From contig OZ037903.1 in NCBI GenBank assembly GCA_964035575.1, forward strand, positions 397,001 to 461,000: 64,000 bases of DNA, in the 5' to 3' direction. The first letter of the stretch is position 1; each line of letters begins with the position of its first letter. The DNA comes from Rhynchopus sp. YZ270_cl-10. Its lineage: Eukaryota; Euglenozoa; Diplonemea; Diplonemida; Diplonemidae. Made by a program: the position numbers and the translations under genes. Below the pieces are notes generated by a model, which was given only the letters and a program-made list of their open reading frames with translations, ran no database searches and was not told where the DNA came from. Shown in pieces: positions 10,284 through 21,635 of this stretch.

Positions 10284-12191
10284 TTAAATCCAAACCGATG
10301 TATGTACTGCTTCTCTCACAATATCAACCACCTCCTGCACCCCAGAAGCATTCACCGTATATCCTGTGTAATAAAACGCGGTTATGGAAGGAACCGAAAA
10401 AAATTTCATGCGAAGTGCTTCGGCTAGGTGATGCCATACACGGTCGACCGGAGGGGACATTGGGAGGACTATGAGGGGAGTACCTGGTCTACATGCAATG
10501 ATATTGGCTAGACCTGCACCATGTGGGCCTACTACTGCTCGGGCATCTCTGAACATCTGTAGTTGACTGACCAATGGCATCCCGGCACCACGATGCAACA
10601 CCACATCCATATCAAGCCCTGCACGCAACCCCATCACCAATGCCGTTTCCTCACCCAACAGCATACCCCTCGCAGCGTCACCCACCCTAGATGCAAATAC
10701 AATATGACCCTTCCGTGAACTTCTCGGTACCCCCACCAAACCTCTCCCCAACGCATCCGAAAGACCCCGAATCATCGAAAACGAAGGGAAATACACACTC
10801 CACGGATCGCTCCCAGAATCCGCACTAAACACTGTATGCACTACATCGTATTTATGTCGGTATCGATCTTTCCCTTGAAACAGAATTTTTAGGTTTCGAA
10901 GAAGTGGTTGTTTCGTCATTTCTGAGAGCGGTGCGAGAATGCGAAGAACTGCTTCATTTAATAAAGGGTTTTCTGGAAGAAGAAGCGCGATGTCCTCATT
11001 TTCAAAAATTCTAGAAACAGAGAATGCAACGAGACGAGAAAGGGTTTCGATTAGAGCGTGGTAATGATTATTCGACTTTGCTTGGAGAAGAGACGCAACC
11101 TTTACGCGATGGATGATAATCTTCGCCTTTTGCGCAGATAACTCAAAAACCCTCTCAGGCCGTGCACTATGCATATGATCTCCCAAAACGACCACCCTTT
11201 TATCATACACAATCCCCACATCAGATACAAACCGCCGTTCAAACCTTACCACGTAAACCTCCTTTTCAGCCTCCCTCGTACATATTGCCCTAACCAAACT
11301 ATGTTCTACATCCTCCATTTTCACCTCCTCTTCAAAAAACACCCCCTTTTTGTTGATCACCCCTTTCAAAGGGTATAAACTAAGCTGCATGGATTTTCCT
11401 TTATCAGCCCATTCTTTTGCGAGAAGGTGGAGGGCAAGATAGGAATGGGAAATTGATTTTGCTGAGGAGATTTGCGAGGTAGCGTACACTGTGGAAAGCA
11501 TTTCGTGAACGGAGGAGGTGTTTTCGATGGACAACGCGAGGTAAGCATTTGAAAGGGCGTTCTTTGGATGACCCCCTCTGAGCAGCGAATTTGCGTAGTT
11601 TAGACGGGCAAAAACATTGCCATTCCCTTCCACTGCGAGGGCATAATACGGATACGCCTCTTCATAGCGAAACACCTGAGACAACGCTGTCGCAACCTCC
11701 ATATTTGCCTGCAAACCTGGTGCATACTGCAACGCCGCTTGACACACCAATACACACCTCTCAGCGTATTGTGTGACCCCATGCTCCTCAAACAGACGAA
11801 GCAACAAATTGCATTCCGCCTTACTCGCCTTCTTCAAACACAGCTTGCATGACGTAACTGAAGCCGCCTTTTGGTATATATTAAGTGCTTCCACAAAGTT
11901 TCCGGTGGATTCAAGGGAAACACCAAGGTTTGTCCATCCATCGGCAACCTCGGGTGTAAGAGAGGTGACCAAACGGAAGGAGCGTTGGGCGGTGTGTGAA
12001 TCGGTGCCATGTGCGTTGAGGCCGGATTGAAAGGCGGTCATAGCTTTGGAGGTGTCGGATGGACTGCGTTTTTGCGAGTCATACCAACCAGGGTCGACAG
12101 CATCGTCAGAAGTAGAGGAAGAAGAAGAAGAAGAAGAAGGGGAAGAAGCAACACCCAAAAGAAATAAAAAGTGAAAGAATACGTGGTTCAT
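10284..12191 (-). CDS. TPR-GT61 family glycosyltransferase
   Basis: Single-exon, 635 aa. A short hydrophobic N-terminus (about 1-17) looks like a signal peptide or anchor and is followed by a poly-serine stretch. Residues about 50-260 form TPR-like helical repeats. The C-terminal half fits the GT61/DUF563 glycosyltransferase domain; its signature FRDARAVVGPHGAGLANII falls at about 547-565, followed by the usual GTPLIVLP. GT61 enzymes transfer xylose, GlcNAc or arabinose in the secretory pathway (for example EOGT and plant xylosyltransferases). Donor and acceptor cannot be read from the sequence. The signal-like N-terminus and the domain agree on ER or Golgi action. The upstream intergenic DNA carries an H1 repeat 50-90 bases before the ATG. 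Confidence 0.87.
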   Translation of the reverse strand: MNHVFFHFLFLLGVASSPSSSSSSSSTSDDAVDPGWYDSQKRSPSDTSKAMTAFQSGLNAHGTDSHTAQRSFRLVTSLTPEVADGWTNLGVSLESTGNFVEALNIYQKAASVTSCKLCLKKASKAECNLLLRLFEEHGVTQYAERCVLVCQAALQYAPGLQANMEVATALSQVFRYEEAYPYYALAVEGNGNVFARLNYANSLLRGGHPKNALSNAYLALSIENTSSVHEMLSTVYATSQISSAKSISHSYLALHLLAKEWADKGKSMQLSLYPLKGVINKKGVFFEEEVKMEDVEHSLVRAICTREAEKEVYVVRFERRFVSDVGIVYDKRVVVLGDHMHSARPERVFELSAQKAKIIIHRVKVASLLQAKSNNHYHALIETLSRLVAFSVSRIFENEDIALLLPENPLLNEAVLRILAPLSEMTKQPLLRNLKILFQGKDRYRHKYDVVHTVFSADSGSDPWSVYFPSFSMIRGLSDALGRGLVGVPRSSRKGHIVFASRVGDAARGMLLGEETALVMGLRAGLDMDVVLHRGAGMPLVSQLQMFRDARAVVGPHGAGLANIIACRPGTPLIVLPMSPPVDRVWHHLAEALRMKFFSVPSITAFYYTGYTVNASGVQEVVDIVREAVHTSVWI

Positions 12192-12240
12192 CGAGAAAAT
12201 GCAAAAAAAGGAGAGAAGAATCAGAAAAAGAAAGAAAAGT

Positions 12241-12280
12241 TTATAAGATGACCCTAAGCCTCTCTGTGCTTAGTCACCTT
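12241..12280 (+). repeat. Dispersed hairpin repeat H1
   Basis: A clear copy: AGATGACCCTAAGCC, loop, GTGCTTAGTCACCTT. It lies 50 bases upstream of the GT61 gene start. Confidence 0.75.
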
Positions 12281-12738
12281 GTAAAGAAAAGAGTTGAAAA
12301 AGGTGTTAAAAACGCAGATCGGTCGTGCTCATGGGGCGTGAAAGAAACAGGGATGTTACCAATTTTAACATTTGTTTCTGAAAAAAAAAAAAATGGAGGA
12401 GAAGGAGAAGGAGAAGGAGAGGAATAGGGGGTATTGACAGTTCGGAGGAAATTTTGAAAAGAAAAAAAGGGTGAGGGGATGGTCAATGTTTTTTTTTAAT
12501 TTCATTTTTTCGAACGGCATATCTCTGGAGCGAGATTTTCCTCTCTACGCGCACACAAAAAACCCCTAAAAAAAATCCCGGATTTTTTTTTTGCATTATT
12601 GAAAAGTTGGAAGAGTCCCCTTAGTCTCGAGAGAAAAAGAAAAGATTAGTTTTGTTTCACATACTTTCAAATCGAAAGTACTAAGATGTTCTGTTCTAGA
12701 TACATCCAATCGTTAGAAAAAGGGGAATAAAAATTTAA

Positions 12739-12773
12739 AGGTGACCAAACACGAGAGGCTTAGGGTCATCTTT
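12739..12773 (-). repeat. Dispersed hairpin repeat H1, inverted copy
   Basis: Reads GAGAGGCTTAGGGTCATCTT on the plus strand, i.e. the H1 unit in the opposite direction. Both orientations occur, as expected for a mobile or palindromic unit. Confidence 0.7.
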
Positions 12774-13079
12774 TAAACTTTTTTTTGGGAAAAAAAGGGG
12801 GGAATAAAAATGAAACGTTTTTTGCACCCTTTTTTTGAAAAACAAAAACCCCCAAAAACCCCCCCTTTTTTCTTTCCTTTTTTTAACGATTACCTACAAT
12901 GTAGGCTGGTTTAATTTCATGCACAAAAAAATCCTTGTCACTGTCTCATATAACGGTGGCTTGTTGTTTCTACGAGACAGTGCATAAACCCCCATCCGCT
13001 CTCATCTATCTTACTAACTCGTCCAGAGTCCCAAACCATTTTTTTTTTCTTCATTTTTTTTTTTTTTTTTAATTTGACG

Positions 13080-13488
13080 CAGCCCCTCCGCTACGTTTTC
13101 AGATTTTTTTTGAGTTCTGTTGCGGGGGTTTTTTTTTTACCCTGCGCCAGTGTCTTATCCAGGGATTCAGATTTCAAAATAGGGGGGTCAGCTATTTTTG
13201 TGCCCAAAAATTTTTCAGCACTGCTGACCAGGGACATTGGGAACATAGGGAACTGTATTTTTTTTTTGCGAAGCAAAAAAAAAAATCAAACAAATGGCGC
13301 CGCAGGCGAAAAAAAATTTAGGGTACAGTGTAAAAATCTAGCTTTTTACAGCACATAGTCACACATCGAATCCTTTTTTGCGGAGCAAAAAAGGAAAAAT
13401 GGCGCCGCAGGCAAAAAAAAATTGAGGTACAGCCTGGATAGTGCGGTCAGCAACCCAGTTCCCCATGGTACTCTCGTGGTTCAACCAT

Positions 13489-13521
<33 letters not shown>

Positions 13522-13579
13522 AAAATTTTCAGACTTCTGTTGCGCCGCAACAGAACTTTATACGGTAGCGGAGCCCCTG
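13080..13579. mobile_element. 500-bp hAT-like MITE, 8-bp target duplication
   Basis: Ends CAGCCCCTCCGCTACGT and, inverted, CAGGGGCTCCGCTACCGT. The exact 8-bp duplication ATTTGACG lies at 13072-13079 and 13580-13587. A near-identical 500-bp sister lies at 29481-29980. Both hold GGCGCCGCAGGCGAAAA modules and an internal TTCTGTTGCGCCGCAACAGAA palindrome near the right end, but no ORF. The insertion sits at the edge of an H3 repeat, whose remainder continues after the right duplication. Confidence 0.92.
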
Positions 13580-13587
13580 ATTTGACG

Positions 13588-13650
13588 TGAAATCCAAAGC
13601 CCTCTCGCGAACAGTGTACCTTGGTACATGACCGGGGTACACCGGGGGGG
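13588..13650 (+). repeat. Dispersed repeat H3, truncated
   Basis: Family core is CCCTCTCGTGAACAGTGTAC followed by CTTGGTACATGACCGG. This copy is cut at its 5' side by the 500-bp MITE. Confidence 0.65.
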
Positions 13651-13997
13651 GTGGACTTCCCAATCTTCCTCTCATCAAATTCGATACGTTCAACAATTTA
13701 AAAAAAAAAGTTTCTCTGCTGTGAGCTCGTTTTTTTTTTTTTTTTTTTTTGTTGTTGTGTCGACAACCACCTGCTAGCAGGATCTGTACTCAATATCACT
13801 CGAAAGCTATTAAGCAAAGTTGGAAAAATGCAAAACGCCTTTGAAGACACAGCCACTTTAGAAGAACAGTTTTCCTTTTTTTGTAAGATAAACCTCTCAC
13901 TATACCCCGCCCCTTTCCCCCCATTTAACCTTTTTTGATTGTTTTTTTTCCCATAAATGGCTTCCATTTAAAACAAACAAACCCCCCAAATCCCAGC

Positions 13998-16900
13998 CTA
14001 CCTGGTCTGCTCCTCCACCCTCACAAGAATGTCCTCTGGCACCAGGCCCTTCCAGGTTGCCACAAGCTTCGCACACTTCGCGTTGTAGGAACGGTCCTTC
14101 TTGCAGGGGAGGAAGGCGGAGAGCGAGACGAGGCGTCGCATGGTCAGGTCGAGGAAGCCTTTGTGTTTGTGCGTTGCGACCTTCATGAGCGAGTCGAGCA
14201 GGTACCACGCACCGAGACATGCGTTGGTAGGCACAGAGGGGTCCCTATGATATTTTGTTTTTGGTAAAATGGTGATAAACATTTCAGCATGAGTGTGTAA
14301 TATCAAAAGAAAAGAAAAGAAGAGAAAAGAAAAATAATGTCCATACCGGATCCGCTTCTCCAGCGCCCCAAGGACATCAGCACTGCCGCCAGCATCCAGC
14401 AGCGCAGTGCCCTCCTTCTGGAGCTCCTCGATGGTGACCTGCGTCAGGGACTTCAGCTTTTGCGAGACCGAGTTGTAGAATTGGTTCTGTGTTGTGTTTT
14501 ATGATACTTAAATACACAAATCTGAGATTCACATCAGACCATTAAAACACCATGAAAAAGCGAAGCCATCACCCAATCACATCAACAAAGTATCTCATCG
14601 AATATTGTGTCAATTTTCTTTATTGTGTCCACAATCTCCTAAGTACCCACTTTGGTGTTACCTGGAGTCTACTCAACTCCTCCAAAGCCTTTGTAGTGAA
14701 AGGTATTAAAAAAAGAGTATTGATACAGATATATTCAATGAACTGAAAGTACAGGTACAGGAATCAACAACAAAAAAAGAGAATTCGAACATACCTCAGG
14801 TGTTTCCCTACGTGGAGGAGGCACCTTGCGTGGGGCCACGCGTTCCTCTTCCTCTTTGGAAACACGGTCTGCTGCCTTACGTTGTGTCTGCTGTTCACGT
14901 TGCACAGACACAGGAGACGCTGCGACCGACTCTCTCTTCCCCCCTGATCTTGCCTGTACGTTTGTTTGAGTTTTTTTTTGGGTGAGGGAATTTAACTAAT
15001 AATTGTATTGTCGTTTCTACTGAAAGGGTGCCCATAGAACCTAAAGGCAGATATCATAATCTTGGTTCATTCCCGTTTGTTGTCTGGTTGGGAAAGGGCA
15101 GAGAAGGCGATGTTCTGGGGGTATAGAAGGGTGCATGTAGTCATACCTCGTGGAGCATGTCACGGAGATTGCTCTGCCCCTGCGTGATGTCCACCGGGAG
15201 TGGGGTTCCAACATCACCGAACTTCTCAAGCGCCTCAAGCAGGACAGTGCAGGTTGTGATCCCGACTTCGCTCTTCGCACCCTCAAGGGTGGCCTTCATC
15301 GCTCCGTCGAGCTCGAGGGTTACCTGTTTGTTGTGGGGTTTGTTTCATTTGTTTTTTTTAGATGAGTTCCATATTTGTCGCCCTGGTTCCCATAAAACAG
15401 TTGTGGATTTTTTTTTGGAATAAATTGCATGACTGTATCGTTGTTTCCATACCGTCGTGCCAGTCTTGCTGTATGTCTCCTTCATGTAGATCTTCTCGAA
15501 GTTGCCTGCATCACGGAGTCTGAAGAGCGCTGCGAGGAGGGTGCTCATTTCGTACTTCTCGACCTTCGCTTTGCGTGCAAGGAAGAGTGTTTGGGACTGC
15601 GCATATTCATCAAAGTCGGAGCGAAGCTTCTTCAGCAGCAGATCCGATGGGTTGCTGGCAGCTTGAAGACGCTTGAGGGGGTTTTCGTGTGGGAAGATCA
15701 TCGAACCTTCGAGGGTCGGTCCGTATGTCGTGGTGCGCGCGCTTTCCAATGTAATCTCCACTGGCCGTGCGAAAAGCCCAGAGACACTTGCCGTGCACTT
15801 CATAATAACATCCAGCTGCGAAACTATCTCGGAGCTCTCAATCCCCTGCCTCATCGGCAGATCCGCGCCGCCCTCCGGAATGCTGTCCACCACCCGCCCC
15901 AAAATCGGGTCGTACCACACTTCGTCTTGGAACAGATGAAATGCGGGTGTTACGCTGCTCAAATATTGTGACGCCGTTTTGGCCCGGAGATGTATCGCGT
16001 TGAGGATCTCCTCAGATGCGACAGAGAGACGAAGGATCGCAGTGTTCTTATGCGCGGAGCCCTTCTGGTTGATGGGGTGCACTGAGGGATGTCTGTAAAA
16101 CGTCGACAAAACATCAATCTTCAGCTGCGTTTCATCCAATTGAAGCATATCTCTGATCCGAGCCGTCAGTTCATTTGTTGTGTAGTTGTCGGACACCGCA
16201 GCGCCTGCAGCGGACTGTGTTGAAGAGGGTACACTCGAGTATCTGTACAGCCCCGGGAAAGGGAACAACACCATTCTGACGGTGGTGTGCGGTACAAAGC
16301 TGCCTTCTTCCTCTGCCATATCAGGTTCCGCTGCGCGAGATATTCTGAAGAACCGCGGTGCCCGCAGGGAGTCGTACACCACACCACTCTCGTCCTGCTC
16401 TGCAACTACCTTTGCAACGTCCAGGCGTGTCAAAAACGCTGCCGCAATCGACTGCATCTGCGTCACCGTCTTGAGCCCCTCCTTCTTCGTCGCTGCACGC
16501 AGGAACGTTGCGCTCGACACATGCTCCTCCAGCAACGAGGAGTGGAACACAACAGAGCTTGCCCGGCAGATCAAAAACCCTTCCTCCCCAACGTTTGTGG
16601 TAAACCCTTCCGGCAGCGCCAGGTTTGCGTAGAAGCTGGGCTTCTCCAGCTCTGCAAGGAACGCCACCATCAAAGCTTGGGTAGGAAACTGCACCCCAAC
16701 CTTCCATATATGGCGGGTGATGACCACTTCTTTGTTTTCGTCCGCCTTTGCCTGCGCTTCGAAGGCGCGTTTTTTATCTGCAAGCGAAATGCGTTCTTCC
16801 TTAATCTCTTCGTCGGTCTTCCCTTCAACATCCACCTCCATCTCCAAGGTAGCCTCAAGGCGTTCGATCAACCCTTTGCGTACCGTGACTGTCGCCTGGT

Positions 16901-17147
16901 CTTCGAGGATCTCAATCTCACCCGCGGTTCCTCCGGAAAGAAGGGCGTCGAGCACAGCCTTCTTCTCCGCCACCTGGTCCACGTCTCCTTCGCTCGCCGT
17001 CCATTCCGTCCCACCCCCAGAAGCAATAAATGCCAGCTCCAAATTGCATGCATCCTCAATGTAATAGAAATGCCCAGCATATTGGGAATTCAGCCGGTAC
17101 GGAGTCACCACAGTGCCCGAGGGCACACGTGGGGCGATCGTAGTCAT
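13998..17147 (-). CDS. Five-exon gene of unknown function (805 aa)
   Basis: Exons on the minus strand: 15453-17147, 15147-15323, 14795-14953, 14347-14486, 13998-14244. All four introns are GT-AG with GTATG donors, and reading phase is kept across each junction. I chose the ATG at 17147, just after the AAAATAAA-like leader. Residues 1-565 come from exon 1 and have a charged helical stretch (about 115-145). Residues about 625-677 are a Glu/Arg/Lys-rich, disordered-looking linker. The last about 80 residues contain ACLGAWYLLDSLMK and KLVATWKGLVPEDI, which resemble the CTD-interacting (CID/RPR) fold, but this is weak. I do not recognise the family. Nothing in the neighbouring genes suggests its role. 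Confidence 0.75.
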
Positions 17148-17897
17148 TTTATTGTTTCGCAATACCTTAGTTAATTGGTGAAGGGAGAGAAAAAAAAAAA
17201 ATGTGTCAACAAATATCTCATTGAGGGGAGGGTGTACTAATTGTAGAGGAAAATGGGGATAAGGGAGACGTCTTTTTATGAAGGCAGTTTCCAGCCAAGT
17301 TTTTTTTTGTCTCTTTTTTTTTTGTTGTCACTTGCTTTTATTGCAAAACAAGTGCTTTTTTTTTTTTGCCGTTTTTTTGTTTTCGAAGGGAACGCGAAAT
17401 GCTTTCCCAAAAGAAAAAAGTGATAACTTCAAAAGAGAGAAGAAATAACCATGCTGAAATTCCATGCTATACCTCTGCTAGTGAAAAAGGTAAAGAGAGG
17501 GAAGACAGAGAAGGTTGTTTTCTCTCTTTGCTTTTGTCGAACTCGAATCGAAGTTCAATCAAAAAAAAATGCCTGTCTTTTTTTTTTCCAAAAAGGATTC
17601 CCTTTTTTGTTATCTTTTTTAAACCTCCTTTGACATTTTACCTTTTTCCGATCTTCATCTTAATTTTCCGTCAGGGAGAGAGAGAGAGAGAAAAAAAAAC
17701 CCCCCATCACCACACCCCGAAGGGAGGGAAGGGGGAACAGTGAAATCCATTAAGAAAAAAATAGCCACCTCCTTTTGGGGTGGAAAAAATAAACCTGAAA
17801 CCATACGTTGAAAAAAAGAACTGGAAAACGATCATCCCTTCGCTTCTCCTCATTCCTTTTTGTCTTTTTTTAATTAAAAACCACAGAGAGATTATGC
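17148..17897. other. Intergenic, homopolymer-rich; Hsp90 3' flank
   Basis: No gene seen. From about 17640 it is similar to 21400-21635, the matching flank of the second Hsp90 gene, so it belongs to the duplicated unit and includes that gene's 3' UTR. Confidence 0.6.
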
Positions 17898-20009
17898 TTA
17901 GTCGACCTCCTCCATCTTGGAGTCACCCTCCTCCTCGTCGTCGTTGTTGGCGGCAACGGGCTCCTCCTCCTCGTCATCGTCGTCAATGCTGAGTCCGAGC
18001 TTGATCATGCGGTGGATACGCTCGGCGTAGGACGAAGGGTCCTCAAGGGCGAACCCAGAGGTGAGGAGCGAGGTCTCGTGCAGAAGCAGCACAAGGTCCT
18101 TCACGGTCTTGTCGTTGGCGTCGCTGTCGGCCTTCGACTTCAGGGTCTTGACAATGGGGTGGGTGGGGTTGATCTCCATGGTCTTCTTCGACTGCATGTA
18201 GCTCGAGGAGGAGGAGTCACGGAGCGCCTGCATCTTCATGATCTGCTCCATGTGTGCGGACCATCCGTACTCGGAGGTCACCAGGCAGCATGGTGCCTGG
18301 GCAAGACGGTCGGACAGCATAACCTTCTCAACCTTGTCGCCAAGGATGTCCTTCATGGTCTTGCACAGTGTCTCGTAGGCAGCCTTCTCCTCCTCAGCCT
18401 TCTTCTTCTCCTCCTCGGTCTCCTCGAACTTCAGTCCCTCCTTGGTCACACAGCGGAACTTCTTGTCCTCGTACTCCTTGAGCTGCTGCATGGCGTACTC
18501 ATCGATGGGGTCGGTCATGAGAAGCACCTCGTATCCACGCTTCTTGCACTGCTCGATGAAGGGAGAGTTCTCCAGCTTGCCCTTGGACTCACCGGTGATG
18601 TAGAAGAGCTCGGTCTGTCCCTCCTTCATGCGGGTCACGTAGTCCTTCAGGGAGGTCATCTCCTCACCGCTCTTGGTCGAGTAGTAACGCATGAACTCAG
18701 CAAGCTTCTTGCGGTTCTGGGAGTCCTCGTGGATTCCGAGCTTCACGTTCTTGCCGAAGTGCTCGTAGAACTTGGCGTAGTCCTCCTTGTTCTCGGAAAG
18801 CTCCTCGAACATCTCAAGCACCTTCTTCACAATGTTCTTCTTGATCACCTTCAGGATCTTGTTCTGCTGGAGGTTCTCACGGGAGATGTTCAGGGGAAGG
18901 TCCTCAGAGTCGACAATTCCCTTGACGAAGGAGAGCCACTCAGGGATGAGGTCCTCACAGTTGTCCATGATGAACACACGGCGCACGTACAGCTTGATGT
19001 TGTTCTTCTTCTTGTTGGGCTCGAACTGGTCGAAGGGTGCGCGGCGGGGGATGAAGAGGATGGCGCGGAACTCAAGCTGTCCCTCGACGGCGAAGTGCTT
19101 CACGGCAAGGTGGTCCTCCCAGTCGTTGGAGATGGCCTTGTAGAACGAGGCGTACTCGTCCTTGGTGATCTCCTTGGGGTCACGGGTCCACAGGGGCTTG
19201 TTCTTGTTCAGCTTCTCCATCTCCTTGGTCACCTCCTTCACCTTCTTGGTCTTCTTGGCCTTCTCGTCCTTGACCTCCTCAACCTTGGGCTCGTCGTCAC
19301 CCTCCTCCTTCTCCTTGGGGGTCTCGTCCTTCTTCTCCTCCTCCTCCTCGTCCTCGTCGTCGGTGACCTCCTTCTCGTTGGTCTTCTCCACCTCAAGCTC
19401 AATGTCGTATCCAATGAACTCAGAGTGCTTCTTCACAAGGTCCTTGATGCGCTTCTCCTCAAGGTACTCCAGCTGGTCGTCCTTCAGGTGGCAGATGATG
19501 CGGGTACCACGCTTCAGGTCGGGGTCGTCGTGCTTGGCGACGGTGAAGGTTCCTCCGGCAGCGGACTCCCAGATGTGGCACTCGTCGTCGTTGTTCTTCG
19601 ACATGACGGTGACACGGTCGGACACCAGGTAGGCAGAGTAGAATCCCACTCCGAACTGTCCGATCATGGACATGTCGGCACCAGCCTCAAGCGCCTCCAT
19701 GAAGGACTTGGTTCCGGAGCGTGCAATGGTTCCAAGGTTGTTGACAAGGTCGGCCTTGGTCATACCGATACCGGTGTCGGTGATGGTGATGGTCTTGTTG
19801 GCCTTGTCCGCGTGGATCTGGATGTGCATACGGTCCTCGTCACCAAGGGCCTCCTTGTCCAGAAGGGATTGGTGGCGGATCTTGTCAAGTGCGTCGGAGG
19901 AGTTCGAGATCAACTCACGAAGGAAGATTTCCTTGTTGGAGTAGAAGGTGTTGATGATCAGACTCATCAACTGGTTGATCTCCGCCTGGAATGCGAAAGT
20001 CTCCGTCAT
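17898..20009 (-). CDS. HSP90: Cytosolic Hsp90 (Hsp83), copy 1
   Basis: A 703-aa protein without introns. The N-terminal GHKL ATPase domain includes [19 protein letters not shown] and the [12 protein letters not shown] lid. An acidic/lysine-rich linker follows (about 215-270), then the middle domain with FIPRRAPFD and the dimerisation domain. The C-terminus is MEEVD, which binds TPR co-chaperones and marks a cytosolic Hsp90. It folds kinases, receptors and many other clients using ATP. The sequence is close to trypanosomatid Hsp83. Its protein is identical to the copy at 21636-23747. Flanks are shared from about 17640 to 20094, so the tandem unit is about 3.74 kb. Codon use is strongly biased, as in highly expressed genes. 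On the minus strand a CCCCCATTACAG about 65 bases before the ATG could be a trans-splice acceptor (inference). Confidence 0.98.
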   Translation of the reverse strand: MTETFAFQAEINQLMSLIINTFYSNKEIFLRELISNSSDALDKIRHQSLLDKEALGDEDRMHIQIHADKANKTITITDTGIGMTKADLVNNLGTIARSGTKSFMEALEAGADMSMIGQFGVGFYSAYLVSDRVTVMSKNNDDECHIWESAAGGTFTVAKHDDPDLKRGTRIICHLKDDQLEYLEEKRIKDLVKKHSEFIGYDIELEVEKTNEKEVTDDEDEEEEEKKDETPKEKEEGDDEPKVEEVKDEKAKKTKKVKEVTKEMEKLNKNKPLWTRDPKEITKDEYASFYKAISNDWEDHLAVKHFAVEGQLEFRAILFIPRRAPFDQFEPNKKKNNIKLYVRRVFIMDNCEDLIPEWLSFVKGIVDSEDLPLNISRENLQQNKILKVIKKNIVKKVLEMFEELSENKEDYAKFYEHFGKNVKLGIHEDSQNRKKLAEFMRYYSTKSGEEMTSLKDYVTRMKEGQTELFYITGESKGKLENSPFIEQCKKRGYEVLLMTDPIDEYAMQQLKEYEDKKFRCVTKEGLKFEETEEEKKKAEEEKAAYETLCKTMKDILGDKVEKVMLSDRLAQAPCCLVTSEYGWSAHMEQIMKMQALRDSSSSSYMQSKKTMEINPTHPIVKTLKSKADSDANDKTVKDLVLLLHETSLLTSGFALEDPSSYAERIHRMIKLGLSIDDDDEEEEPVAANNDDEEEGDSKMEEVD

Positions 20010-20094
20010 TTTGAGTTTTTTGTTGTTGTCTTAAACTAATGAACACCTGTAATGGGGGATATGAAGTGTGTTGGGAGGTGTGCATTGAAGTAGG

Positions 20095-21399
20095 GACAGA
20101 GGGGGTGGCTCATGAGGGAGTCACCAGCGAGGGAGTCATTGCCCACCCAAGAGCCCCCCTAGCAAGTTTAAGCAAGGGTCAGATAAAGCAGACCTGGAGG
20201 GCGAGAAGGATAGTGTCTTCTTGAAGAACGTCTTCGCTTAGAGGAGCAGGTGTCTCCCCTGCGTTCCGGTGCAGCCGTGGATCCTCATAACTTTATAGAA
20301 GGCCTTCAGGGTGATACTGGGGTACCTACACTGTGGACGGGCATGTTCATTACCACTACTTTACCCGGTCAGTTTTGACCGGTCAGAGTGAGAAAAAAAT
20401 GTACTGACCCCGTCCACCGGATAACACAAAAACAAGAGAAAAAGGGGTGGAAGAACGGAGGGGGCTATTGGGGAAGCGGGTCGCAGTGATCGCCCCCACC
20501 CCACCCCCCAACACACCTCACTCTCCCGAGAAATATTATTATACTCTTCCACAATGCCAGGGGCAAGACAGTCCGCCGCCCCCTCCCCTTCACCACCCCC
20601 TCCTGCGCAGAAGAACGAAAGGGAGGACAGCCACCAGCCACCCGCCGTGAAAGACTGCGGGGGTCCTTTGGGCAGGCGACAGACTTCGTTCGCAACCTTC
20701 CTCAAGAAAAAAGGAAACAATCCGAGCGAAGAACATCTACAAGCAAGGCAGTTTGCCTAATTTGTCGATCTCAGCACCTCACGACGCATACTCGTACAAA
20801 CCCCACGCACACTGAAAAACAAAACTGGAGAGGAGCATCTATCGTGCAGTGTTCTACAGCAGTCTCGATAGGGCCTTCTGCAGTGACGCATTCTTGGAAG
20901 AGGACAACACCTCACCGTCACAATGAATAAGAGGGTCATGGATTCTTACTTAACTCCGAAAAAAAAAAGCGCGGTAATCTCCGTTGGTATTGGGTTTGCA
21001 TTTGTTTTTGAGCTGAAAGACTTCACCGTCAAGGAGGTCACCCACGACTTTCGTCACAGAGGATAGGAGTTTGTGTGGTTGTTGTGATAGTATTGTGGTT
21101 GAAATGAAAAGAGGAAACATGGGTAGGATGGGGGGAGGTAATGTTCTTTTTTGTTTGGTCACCCCATTCTGTTTTTTATTTTTCGTTCATTTTTTTTTGC
21201 TCCAATTTGTGGGGGTGGTTTTTGCACACAGTATTGTGTATGTGTGTGTGTTTTTTTTTTCTCTTTTTTGCACAACCACTTTCTCCTCCTCAGACAATCT
21301 GGGTGATTAGCTGCGTCTAGATTATTTAACTCGCCTTTGATTGACAAAAACGGGACACAATAAAAAAAAAAATCTTCCAGGCCTAAGAGCCCTACCTGA
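20095..21399. other. Spacer between tandem Hsp90 genes
   Basis: No convincing gene. The part after 20094 is not shared with the flank of copy 2, marking the edge of the duplicated unit. A repeat at 21085-21345 is shared with 28190-28445. Short plus-strand ORFs here are proline-rich and look accidental. Confidence 0.55.
21085..21345 (+). repeat. Long dispersed repeat, copy 1
   Basis: Shares with 28190-28445 an ordered set of blocks: TTTGGTCA, GGGTGGTTTTTG, CAGTATTGTGT, CAGACAATCTGGGTGATTAG and a final CTCGCTTTTTGACAAAAA-like end. The blocks are separated by T runs of differing length. Non-coding. Confidence 0.65.
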
Positions 21400-21635
21400 T
21401 TACCTTTTTTTTCTCACCTTTATCTTAAATGCTAGGGAGAGAGACAGAAAAAAAAAACCCTCACCACACCCCGAAGGGAGGGAAGGGGGAACAGTGAAAT
21501 CCATTAAGAAAAATAGCCACCTCCTTTTGGGGTGGAAAATAATAAAACCTGAAACCATACGTTGAAAAAAAGAACTGGAAAACCTTCATCCCTTCGCTTC
21601 TCCTCATTCCTTTTTGTCTTTAAAAAAAAAAATGC

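Noticed and set aside
16287-17174. 295-codon plus-strand frame
   Set aside because: Shadow of exon 1 of the unknown five-exon gene; His/Arg-rich and without features.
18012-20039. 675-codon plus-strand frame opposite Hsp90 copy 1, with a similar one at 21750-23777
   Set aside because: It is the complement of biased Hsp90 codons: a Leu/Val/Gly-rich product without a fold, conserved only because the sense strand is.
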